Shown: positions 25,164 through 31,933 of the stretch, piece after piece | Layout of the letters: each line of letters starts with the position of its first letter | Numbering within the stretch: the stretch's first letter is position 1 | Virus record (IMG/VR): IMGVR_UViG_3300037808_001156 | Coordinates: 1 to 31,933 of that record | Length of the DNA: 31,933 nt | Reading direction: 5' to 3' (one strand) | From: a virus | Made by a program: the position numbers and the translations under genes | Notes under the pieces: model-generated | Database searches by the model: none | Told to the model about the DNA's origin: nothing | Seen by the model: the letters and a program-made list of their open reading frames with translations, nothing else

Positions 25164-26486
25164 CTAATCTTGTTGTGTATCAATTCCACACGTATCCTTC
25201 AGCGCGCGAATGACTTGCGCAGTAGACAGTACAAAGCTTCCCATTCTATGATTAAATTCGTACTTTTCTGCAAGCTCATCAAACCTAGCCTGCCTAATCT
25301 CATTCAACATTCTATCGCAAGATACTGCAATGTCTTGAGCGCTAACCTTACCATTAGCCACATTCACATAACCAGGATATAATGCCGATGCCAATCTTGT
25401 ATACTCATTAGCAAAAGGCATAACTGGTAGAGACTTCAGATGCATTGCTTCTCTACAAGCGCAACCACCATTTGCTTCTTCTACAAATAGTGAGCAATGA
25501 ATAGTAGCATGCGCTAAAAGATTTGCATATTCTACACGGCTGAGATTATCTTTAGATGGCATGAAATAATTTGGTAGCTTAGATAGTTCCTCATTCGTTA
25601 TGTATTTCTGTCCAGGATTGGTAGCAGTCCAAACAAAGTCATCTCGTAGAGTTCCAAGTATTTCCATAGCCTCTTGAAATAGTGCGAAGTTGGTATAGTC
25701 TGGATTAGTAATTCTATTTGGGAACACTATAAGGTCCTTGCCTATAGAATACATATTGTCATCTAGCCTATCCCAACCAACTTCTACTGCAGCGCTAAGT
25801 TCCGTTTCAGAATATCCAAATCTAAATACGTAGGCTTTCTTAGTGAGAGCTTGTACCACATGGTCGGTATGAGTATGTGCTGCACCTTCCATGAATTGGT
25901 TTAGATTTCCATCGCAGCAAAATCCTGCTATATCCGCGCGTAAAGCGCCCTCTACTTGTCTCCACCAGTTTGCAGACATTTCTTTGTAGTCTTGCGCTTC
26001 TGGTGAAGTTTTTGCATGCAAAGGACTATCAAGGAAATAGCAGCAATTCACTATGAAAAGATTGTCTGGAGTTTTTACTTCCTTCTTTGGATGTCTGAGA
26101 TACGATAAGTAATTTCCAGTTTGTTCTGGTATGTTGTTCCAGAAAATGTAATTGTCTGCTTCACTCTGGAACCAGTCATCAATCGTGTGAGTGTTCTTTT
26201 CATTAAAGAAATATCGATATCTGTTAGCATCAACTGGAGCATCTGGAGATGTATGCCATAGAACTACATTATCAAGTGGAATATCCAAGCCCTTTAACAA
26301 CATATCATAATCCAAGCAATTTGGTTCGTCGGGAACCAGAATGTTGAATGTAAGTTCGCAGTCAACTTGCTTGAACAGTTCCTCCATAAATCCCCTCATC
26401 ATATTTGTATTGGAGTCTCCCATTAGGAGCCACTGTTTTCCATCATTTACGCTAGGTTGTAGCGTGTACATTATGCTTAACTTCAT
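25164..26486 (-). CDS. GT-B type glycosyltransferase
   Basis: The 440-residue protein starts at an ATG overlapping the stop of the epimerase gene (ATGA). Its C-terminal half carries the donor-binding pattern of GT-B enzymes: KDLIVFPNRITNPDYTNFAL near 250, the strand FVWTATN, and EEANGGCACREAMHLKSLPV near 333-352. The last element corresponds to the 'E..G....EAM..G.PVi' nucleotide-sugar motif of GT4-like families. The N-terminal half (NILVPDEPNCLDYDMLLKG ... LWHTSPDAP) would form the acceptor domain. No membrane segment or signal is seen, so it is cytoplasmic. The acceptor could be hydroxymethylcytosine in viral DNA, a virion protein or a host glycan. The co-operon enzymes probably supply its donor sugar. 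Confidence 0.75.
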   Translation of the reverse strand: MKLSIMYTLQPSVNDGKQWLLMGDSNTNMMRGFMEELFKQVDCELTFNILVPDEPNCLDYDMLLKGLDIPLDNVVLWHTSPDAPVDANRYRYFFNEKNTHTIDDWFQSEADNYIFWNNIPEQTGNYLSYLRHPKKEVKTPDNLFIVNCCYFLDSPLHAKTSPEAQDYKEMSANWWRQVEGALRADIAGFCCDGNLNQFMEGAAHTHTDHVVQALTKKAYVFRFGYSETELSAAVEVGWDRLDDNMYSIGKDLIVFPNRITNPDYTNFALFQEAMEILGTLRDDFVWTATNPGQKYITNEELSKLPNYFMPSKDNLSRVEYANLLAHATIHCSLFVEEANGGCACREAMHLKSLPVMPFANEYTRLASALYPGYVNVANGKVSAQDIAVSCDRMLNEIRQARFDELAEKYEFNHRMGSFVLSTAQVIRALKDTCGIDTQQD

Positions 26487-27436
26487 CCTTCCTTCCTCTG
26501 TTCATATAGCCAGTCGACATTTTCTTTCAACCCTATTCCAAACGGTTTCATAGGTCTCCATCCAAGTTTCTGGCGAATTTTTGTGGTATCTGGCTTGCGC
26601 TGGACTGTGTCTCCAGCCCATGCGGGTTTGTGTGTGATAGTCAACTGACTCACATCTATAGATAAATAGCGAGCAATCATAATTGCCAGATTCTTAATAG
26701 AAATGTTCTCTTCACTAGCTATATTCAGAGTAGTGTTGATGCATTCTTCATCCAAAGTTGTGCACATCATAGCGAATGCGCGCGCAACATCATCTGCATG
26801 AGTAAATGAGCGGGTCTGCTTTCCGTCTCCATAAAGATACAAGTTCTTTTTGTTGGCTATCAATCGTCTAAACACATCAGGAATAACATGAGCTTTTCCA
26901 TCCTTAATATCTTCATGTTCTCCTGGCCCATATACATTGAATGGCCTACCAATAATAAACTCTCTATCGTACTTCTCACATAAGGCGCGAGTGAATCTCT
27001 CTCCTTGTAGTTTAGTAAAGCCATAGTTATTTGTTGGAGGAGGAATCTTATACTCATCAACATCTGATTCTACACAGATTTCAAATCCATTTTGGAATAC
27101 CATACTAGATGAGCAGTATACGAATCTTCGAGGAATTCGAGACTTCAAGAATGCTTCTAGCACATTCAAATCTACTCGCGCGTTATGCCTGCAAATATCC
27201 CACTCTTCTTCAGCAAGATACTTTCCACCACCTACTTTTGCGGCCATGTGACAGACAACATCAATCTTGTGCATAACTATTGCGGTTGTTAATTCTGTGA
27301 CTGCATAGGATAAGTCTAATGTCTGTGTAGCAGATTCTTGTAAATCCACCGTCACTACGTAATGGCCTTGCTGTTCTAGTATTGTCTTAATTCTCTGGCC
27401 TATAAAGCCTTCTCCTCCTGTGATTAGTATATTCAT
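26483..27436 (-). CDS. NAD-dependent nucleotide-sugar epimerase/dehydratase (extended SDR)
   Basis: The 317-residue protein has the Rossmann motif ILITGGEGFIGQR (6-15), the active-site Ser region VYCSSSMVF (109-111), YGFTK (Y138, K142) and RPFNVYGPGE. YLYGDGKQTRSFTHADDVAR follows in the substrate domain. This is the standard order of extended short-chain dehydrogenases acting on nucleotide sugars. The AAKVGGGKYLAEE segment and GDGKQTRSFTHADD recall GDP-mannose 3,5-epimerase and related UDP-sugar epimerases or UDP-xylose synthases. The exact substrate cannot be read from the sequence. It lies between the dehydrogenase and glycosyltransferase genes with four-base ATGA overlaps on both sides, so the three probably act in one pathway. 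Confidence 0.85.
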   Translation of the reverse strand: MNILITGGEGFIGQRIKTILEQQGHYVVTVDLQESATQTLDLSYAVTELTTAIVMHKIDVVCHMAAKVGGGKYLAEEEWDICRHNARVDLNVLEAFLKSRIPRRFVYCSSSMVFQNGFEICVESDVDEYKIPPPTNNYGFTKLQGERFTRALCEKYDREFIIGRPFNVYGPGEHEDIKDGKAHVIPDVFRRLIANKKNLYLYGDGKQTRSFTHADDVARAFAMMCTTLDEECINTTLNIASEENISIKNLAIMIARYLSIDVSQLTITHKPAWAGDTVQRKPDTTKIRQKLGWRPMKPFGIGLKENVDWLYEQRKEG

Positions 27437-28641
27437 TGTTCATCCTCCCATACAAAATTGGAATTGGTGCCTAGCGTTCCAGACGGGTCTACTACTTTAG
27501 TGTCTCGCCCAAAACTAAGCGAATTCGAATAATCATCGTGCGCAGTGGCCAGAATAACTACATCGGCTTTGGTTATTTTTTCTTGAATATCATCATCGAT
27601 TACAGATATCATATTCATATCGTATCCACGTTCGGTCAATTCTTTATGCACATCTACTATAGGGTCGTGAACGTGTATGTCATAACATTCTTCTGCTATG
27701 CAACTATCGATTATTCTAAAGCTTGGGCTTTCTCTGCAATCGTCTAATCCAGGTTTGTAAGTCAGACCAAGAATCACAACTGACTTTCCAGCCAACGAAG
27801 TATCTGGGAACAGGTCAGTTATCAGTCGTCTGTCTAGTGTCTGATTGTAATGGTCAGCTGCTGATGCAAGAAGCGACTTAGTTCCTGTAGCATGTGCTAA
27901 CATCTGCCAATCTTTGTTTAAGCAATACGACCCAACAAATGAGGGGAAAGATATTCTTCCTCTCTTATAACCATCAGTCATCATGTTTCGAACCACTCGA
28001 TTATTTGCTCCCAACATTTCAAATTGCTCGGATAATTCTGTGCCAGCAGCAAACTCAATGTATCGCATGATGTTATTAGAAATCTTGGCACACTCTGCTT
28101 CGAGCGCTGTTCCAGCTATGAACTTCGGAAAAACCCTACCAAACGCTCGCATGAACTCATTAGTAGTTATTATCTGCGCAGTTCCAGTTGAACCAATAAT
28201 TTGAGGTAGTTCATCTAGTTCATCTAAACCGTGTCCAAGAAGTAATCGTTCTGGTGCATGCCAAATAACTCTGTCGAACTTTTCAGAAATAGCATCACAA
28301 GTTCCAGGTGCTACTGTGGAGCGCAACACAACATTAGTTTCCAATTCTAAGTCCTTTACAATACTCTCTATATGCCTAAGAATAGGATATCCATCTTCTA
28401 CTGGAGTTCCTACAGAAATGAATGTCCACTCACAAGGCTCGTCATCAGTGATGAGATATTCTTCTACTTCATCGTGAAGAGTCTCATTGAGATACGGCTC
28501 TTCCCATGGTAAAGTTCCAGTGATAACCTGATTTAACAGTTCCTCATTGATATCTACGAACTTAACATGATGTCCTTTAGTCATGAGCCACGCTCCTAAA
28601 GGAGCGCCCACTCTTCCTGCACCTATGATTCTGATTCGCAT
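27433..28641 (-). CDS. UDP-glucose/GDP-mannose dehydrogenase family enzyme
   Basis: The 402-residue enzyme oxidises a nucleotide sugar to its uronic acid in two NAD-dependent steps. It shows the N-terminal Rossmann motif RIIGAGRVGAPLG, FISVGTPVEDG, RSTVAPGT and HAPERLLLGHGLDELDELPQ. The helix EAECAKISNNIMR (K187, N190) and the catalytic loop SFVGSYCLNKD (C240, K243, D244) are also present. The C-terminal domain has VVILGLTYKPGLDDCRESPS. All catalytic residues are in place. UDP-glucose and UDP-HexNAc or GDP-mannose specificity cannot be separated by eye. It heads the sugar operon behind a TATA box; AAGGAG at 28648-28653 also precedes the ATG. Confidence 0.9.
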   Translation of the reverse strand: MRIRIIGAGRVGAPLGAWLMTKGHHVKFVDINEELLNQVITGTLPWEEPYLNETLHDEVEEYLITDDEPCEWTFISVGTPVEDGYPILRHIESIVKDLELETNVVLRSTVAPGTCDAISEKFDRVIWHAPERLLLGHGLDELDELPQIIGSTGTAQIITTNEFMRAFGRVFPKFIAGTALEAECAKISNNIMRYIEFAAGTELSEQFEMLGANNRVVRNMMTDGYKRGRISFPSFVGSYCLNKDWQMLAHATGTKSLLASAADHYNQTLDRRLITDLFPDTSLAGKSVVILGLTYKPGLDDCRESPSFRIIDSCIAEECYDIHVHDPIVDVHKELTERGYDMNMISVIDDDIQEKITKADVVILATAHDDYSNSLSFGRDTKVVDPSGTLGTNSNFVWEDEQ

Positions 28642-28664
28642 GTAAATCTCCTTTCTAAACCTGC

Positions 28665-28672
28665 TATATATA
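28665..28672 (-). promoter_or_regulatory. archaeal TATA promoter of sugar operon
   Basis: TATATATA directly follows the helicase stop and is centred about 27 bases upstream of the dehydrogenase ATG (28641). At normal archaeal spacing the transcript would start at or next to the ATG, leaving the AAGGAG at 28648-28653 untranscribed. That site could still serve read-through mRNA from the upstream operon. Confidence 0.6.
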
Positions 28673-29953
28673 CTATTCTATCTTAACGTACTTCTTTCGC
28701 TTTATTGTGGCTTCTACAAGTAAGCCACTGTCTCTAGTCATTCTGTACAGTGTGGAACTTGAAGTCTTTAGTTCCTTTTCCGCGCGAGACCACAAATCCT
28801 TTTTCAATACCCATCCATCATCAGACGGATTGTCTTGTAGAATTGATGCGTATATGCTGCGTAGTTGCTTAGATAGTTTGGATTCTCTAGCATCTTTCCT
28901 TCTAATATGCGCATCCATTTCAAGGAATGGTAGAAGGTAATCCATAATCTCTTTAATCAAGCGATAAGCATAATCAATATCATCCTTAGTAATTTTTGTG
29001 TCGCCTCTAACACTAGCAGAATGAGTAGCTATCACATACATGTGATTGCAATATCTGGAGATAATTGAGGTAGCAATTGCTTGCACTCCTGTGTCTAGCA
29101 TTGTTGTCATGTTCAACAATCTGACATTCAAAGTTTTGACGTATTCCCTAACAGAATCCCAGTTAAACTCGTTAGGTAATCCATTACGTACGCGAGTCCA
29201 CTCATCCTGTGCTTCCTTAGTGAACCATGTTCTTAGTAGTTCCATGTCTTCTGGCACTACACTTTCTATTCCTAACTTTGAGGCATCCAATCGGATATTG
29301 TCGATTCTATTTTGGAATGTTAATCGCTTTGGCAAAACAATTACACGTTGCATTAGACCTTTGTTTAGGAACTCTTCACCTAGGTGTTCTGGTATATACG
29401 ATGTCAGGAATAGACTGAGACTAGAGTAGAACTCGATTGGAGGACCTCTTGCTAATTTCTTCGATATCATATTCTGAGGAGTTCCGATAGGATTCAAAGC
29501 TTTCTCAAGAAAGTTCACTGCCTTTTTCGTATGTGTAGTCTCCATAAATAATGTTGAAGCTTCATCAAAGTGAAGAACATCTGTGGTTTGGAGTATTCCA
29601 GGCTCTAACACTAACTCTCCATTCTCTTCATCATCGTGTTCTTCAGCCTCTCTCCACGTTCCAATAAGACCTGCATCAGTGTAATCATCCAAATCAGCAA
29701 CATCCAAATCGGCAGCTTCCAACATCTGTTTGACAAATCCATATGGTGCAGACTTACCACCACTCGAATCCCAGAACGCGGCAATACTAACTCGCCCATC
29801 TAAACGTTGTGCGCCTTTGACAATAAAGCGACGCTTGTAAATCTGACCAAGAACAAGGTGCATACAAAGCTGAGCATACTTTTCATTGTTGTAGGAATAC
29901 TCGCAGAATACTTTAGTCCAGCGGTCTTGCAAATCGTAGATGTCTTTAAACAT
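28673..29953 (-). CDS. P-loop ATPase, probable replicative helicase
   Basis: The 426-residue protein has a Walker A-like loop AAFWDSSGGKSAP (G66, K67, S68) whose first Gly is missing. The Walker B is DVLHFDEAST (D130, E131), and EFYSSLSLFLTSY lies at the sensor-1 position. Later segments (RVIVLPKRLTF, and a helical region about 250-350) resemble MCM-like and DUF3987-type AAA+ helicases of viruses and plasmids. The C-terminus (KQLRSIYASILQDN... WVLKKDLWSRAEKELKTSSS) is a winged-helix domain, as in archaeal MCM. The start overlaps the primase stop by one base (TAATG), which supports a primase-helicase pair at the fork. The family is inferred; the ATPase core is visible. Confidence 0.7.
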   Translation of the reverse strand: MFKDIYDLQDRWTKVFCEYSYNNEKYAQLCMHLVLGQIYKRRFIVKGAQRLDGRVSIAAFWDSSGGKSAPYGFVKQMLEAADLDVADLDDYTDAGLIGTWREAEEHDDEENGELVLEPGILQTTDVLHFDEASTLFMETTHTKKAVNFLEKALNPIGTPQNMISKKLARGPPIEFYSSLSLFLTSYIPEHLGEEFLNKGLMQRVIVLPKRLTFQNRIDNIRLDASKLGIESVVPEDMELLRTWFTKEAQDEWTRVRNGLPNEFNWDSVREYVKTLNVRLLNMTTMLDTGVQAIATSIISRYCNHMYVIATHSASVRGDTKITKDDIDYAYRLIKEIMDYLLPFLEMDAHIRRKDARESKLSKQLRSIYASILQDNPSDDGWVLKKDLWSRAEKELKTSSSTLYRMTRDSGLLVEATIKRKKYVKIE

Positions 29954-30999
29954 TATATTCCACCATCCGACATGCTACATCCTGGTTCGGTACACATTCC
30001 CTGCGCTTCCATACGTTTACATGAGTATGGATTTAGTATATTATCTATTACATTGGCCACTCTACGCTCTGGCATATACTTTGTCCATTTGCGTTCTGAG
30101 TTGTCGCCAAACTCTTCAATCGCATTACATACTATGCGTGTCGCTTCTCTCCTCGCATCTACGGTGAGAGCAGCTGGCTCTAATCCGTCTCTTGCTAAGA
30201 ACGATAACCAAGAAGCAGTGACTTGTCTTCCAAGGTCATTGACATCTTTATTCTCTAATAGCGCGCGTATGCACGGAGCCAGCTCTTCTTTGTAGATTCT
30301 AGTGACATCTCCAGCTTCCATTTGGATATCATAATCTGTAGCAAAGTCTACTCTTTCTTTGTCGTATGCAGATAAATCCACATCAACAGAACCACGTTTC
30401 CACAGTTTTCGTGAGGTTGTTTTACATATGTCACGGACATTTGCATGCCCTAACCTGATGTCTCGTGTGCTTACCCCGCGGCATACACGGCGGGCCTCTT
30501 CTCGGATATTCATGGTTCCTATTATCCGAATAATTTTAGTCCCGTTTGCTATACTTGTGGGGTCCAGTCCATCTTTAACAGAGAGCGGAATACCTAAGTC
30601 TTTGCACACTTCTTCTTGAAAGTTCCTAACGGCGAAGGATGGACTTTGCAAGTGTGGGTCACAAAAACTGTAGATGTGATAACCTCTTCCACTAAAGACG
30701 TTTGTGTGCAAGATATTTTTCTCTTTGAGGTAGTCGCTAACTTGAAGTGTTAGTTCATTGGCCAGGTCTCCGTGGTTGTCAAAGTCCCAAATCATGCGGT
30801 CCCAGATGCAAGATTCAAATACTGGCTTTCCCCATTCAGTATGTTCTGCATAGTCATACAGATTGGTATAGCAGTTCATTAGCCCATTGTGTCGATTGAC
30901 TGAGTCCCAAAAATCTTCCTCACTCTGAACTATTCTACGCTTTAGTCCAAATTCGCGCGGGAAAGACGAATAGAATCTATCACTCAAGGTCGACATCAT
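29953..30999 (-). CDS. archaeo-eukaryotic primase (PriS-like AEP)
   Basis: The 348-residue protein makes primers for the viral polymerase. The AEP motifs are MIWDFDNHG (D72, D74) for metal binding, NVFSGRGYHIYSF (S103, H108) for nucleotide binding, and KIIRIIGTMNIREEARR near 158 as the third motif. The region after 180 is helical. The C-terminus carries NPYSCKRMEAQGMCTEPGC, three Cys that may hold zinc or cap the protein, similar to PriCT-like ends. ATG 30999 and ATG 30996 are adjacent; either overlaps the upstream nuclease gene by up to 20 bases. Its neighbour is the helicase, so the pair forms a priming module. Confidence 0.85.
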   Translation of the reverse strand: MMSTLSDRFYSSFPREFGLKRRIVQSEEDFWDSVNRHNGLMNCYTNLYDYAEHTEWGKPVFESCIWDRMIWDFDNHGDLANELTLQVSDYLKEKNILHTNVFSGRGYHIYSFCDPHLQSPSFAVRNFQEEVCKDLGIPLSVKDGLDPTSIANGTKIIRIIGTMNIREEARRVCRGVSTRDIRLGHANVRDICKTTSRKLWKRGSVDVDLSAYDKERVDFATDYDIQMEAGDVTRIYKEELAPCIRALLENKDVNDLGRQVTASWLSFLARDGLEPAALTVDARREATRIVCNAIEEFGDNSERKWTKYMPERRVANVIDNILNPYSCKRMEAQGMCTEPGCSMSDGGI

Positions 31000-31933
31000 A
31001 CTGCTCCTTCCAACATATTCGCTTATGTTCTATCGGGCAGTAAGAGCACGGGAAAGGATTTCTCAGCGCTTTCTTGAATCCGCTAAGTGGGTTTTCTTCT
31101 GTTCCTTCTTCAACTGCCAACTTGATTCTGTCTCTTGTAGTTTGAACCTTCTTAATTGCGGAATTGTAAGACCGCGTATTTGGACTTGCGATATCCATTG
31201 TTCCGTCTTTACTCCACAATATGCCTATCTTTGATACTGTCTCATCTGGATTTAGTAGTTCAAACATCCATTTGTATAGGTGGAGCTGAAAGTAATGCTT
31301 GTTAATGTCGGTAATCTTTCCTGTCTTTAAGTCGTAAATACCAATGGTTCCGTCGAGTTCTCTAAAGATTAAATCTATCATTCCAGATATCTCTCCGTTC
31401 TTTACTGTAGTTCCATCTGGAACTTTCATGTAAAGCTCAACACCAACAGGAGCGCCGTATTCTATTAGATTAACCCCAGCTGCGATTAATGTATCAATTC
31501 GCTTTTGGTCGATTGCAAGCACATTATCCATATGCTCGCGCATTTTATCATCGATTACAATTGTTGGGTGGCCTTCATAACTATACTCCTCGATGTATTC
31601 TAAGAATTCGGTTTCTGTTTTGCAGTCCATCATTCCACGATAATACTCTTCCACTATCTGATGGCAGTCAATACCGAAAGTGGTCCAAAGCGCAGAAGAA
31701 CCTTTGACTCCCATGATATTATCAAGTGCCCAAGAGAACTCACACCAATTCATGAAGCCTCCAATCTTAGACTTCGACATGCGCATTGTATGTGGCTTTG
31801 CCACCCCTTGCAACACTTCTGGTTTTCTTGTCAAATGTTCACCTCTTTTTCTACCAACCTTATTGCGCTTCCCATTATGACGCGCAGCTTTGCCCCTAGA
31901 AGGAGCACGCTTAGGAACTCGGTTGCCTGTCAC
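30980..31933 (-). CDS. Cas4-like PD-(D/E)XK nuclease, possibly 5'-truncated
   Basis: The frame reaches the window edge; GTG 31933 could be a start or an internal codon. A highly basic N-terminal 48 residues (KRAPSRGKAARHNGKRNKVG) precede the nuclease. The core shows MNWCEFSW (C64), GIDCHQIVEEYY (H91), GEISGMIDLIF (D187), IGIYDLKTGK (D201, K203) and QLHLYKWM (Q216, Y220). It ends with a Cys cluster FPCSYCPIEHKRIC. One N-terminal and three C-terminal Cys are the Fe-S ligands of Cas4/AddB-type nucleases. No CRISPR genes are near, so the role is probably DNA end processing in replication or recombination. The basic extension may bind DNA. If ATG 31786 or 31780 (MRMSKSKIGG) is the true start, the basic part would be absent. 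Confidence 0.85.
   Translation of the reverse strand: MTGNRVPKRAPSRGKAARHNGKRNKVGRKRGEHLTRKPEVLQGVAKPHTMRMSKSKIGGFMNWCEFSWALDNIMGVKGSSALWTTFGIDCHQIVEEYYRGMMDCKTETEFLEYIEEYSYEGHPTIVIDDKMREHMDNVLAIDQKRIDTLIAAGVNLIEYGAPVGVELYMKVPDGTTVKNGEISGMIDLIFRELDGTIGIYDLKTGKITDINKHYFQLHLYKWMFELLNPDETVSKIGILWSKDGTMDIASPNTRSYNSAIKKVQTTRDRIKLAVEEGTEENPLSGFKKALRNPFPCSYCPIEHKRICWKEQYDVDLE

Noticed and set aside
28707-30295. Several plus-strand frames opposite the helicase and primase
   Set aside because: They overlap genes with clear catalytic motifs on the minus strand and have no motif or start signal of their own.

Overview
The window looks like part of the genome of a tailed double-stranded DNA virus (siphovirus-like: tube, tape measure and hub genes, no sheath gene seen) that infects an archaeon. 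The archaeal signs are an archaeo-eukaryotic primase, a family B DNA polymerase, an ATP-dependent DNA ligase, a Cas4-like nuclease, strong TATA boxes placed about 25 bases upstream of start codons, and an exported protein with a two-cysteine LDL-receptor-A-like motif and many N-glycosylation sequons. From memory, this combination fits the 'magroviruses' of marine Poseidoniales (Marine Group II). That assignment is an inference and no search was run.

Layout. Bases 1-4890 (+) hold tail fibre and tail completion genes: a 5'-truncated collagen-like fibre, a second fibre-like protein, a tail assembly chaperone-like protein, a possible tail terminator, a coiled-coil membrane protein, a gpG/virion-morphogenesis protein and an HNH nuclease. 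Bases 4918-6181 (-) hold a compact ligase operon with three small genes, two of them under 31 codons, set backwards inside the tail module. Bases 6280-19231 (+) hold the tail tube, two tail assembly chaperone frames joined by a canonical -1 frameshift site, the tape measure, a membrane-anchored LDLa-like protein, a 21-residue coupled microprotein, a 1791-residue adhesin-like protein and a 1103-residue tail hub. Bases 19232-19435 form a structured intergenic region where the two halves converge. Bases 19436-31933 (-) hold nucleotide metabolism, DNA replication and sugar genes in three operons.

Main point. The gene at 20448-21545 is a thymidylate synthase homologue. It has Asp at the position where thymidylate synthases have Asn, and Thr after the catalytic Cys, exactly as in T4 dCMP hydroxymethylase. 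It lies in one operon with a kinase/dCMP-deaminase fusion and the DNA polymerase. Directly upstream is a tightly coupled operon of nucleotide-sugar dehydrogenase, epimerase and glycosyltransferase. Together these suggest a T4-like cytosine hypermodification pathway (hydroxymethylation, perhaps followed by glycosylation) in an archaeal virus. The polymerase has unusual residues in motifs A and B. I also found no GATC site in the whole 31.9 kb by eye, where roughly a hundred would be expected.

The genes are very densely packed. Most neighbours overlap by 1-20 bases (ATGA, TAATG), which implies translational coupling. Coordinates of starts were chosen from ribosome binding sites, overlaps and promoter spacing where these could be seen.
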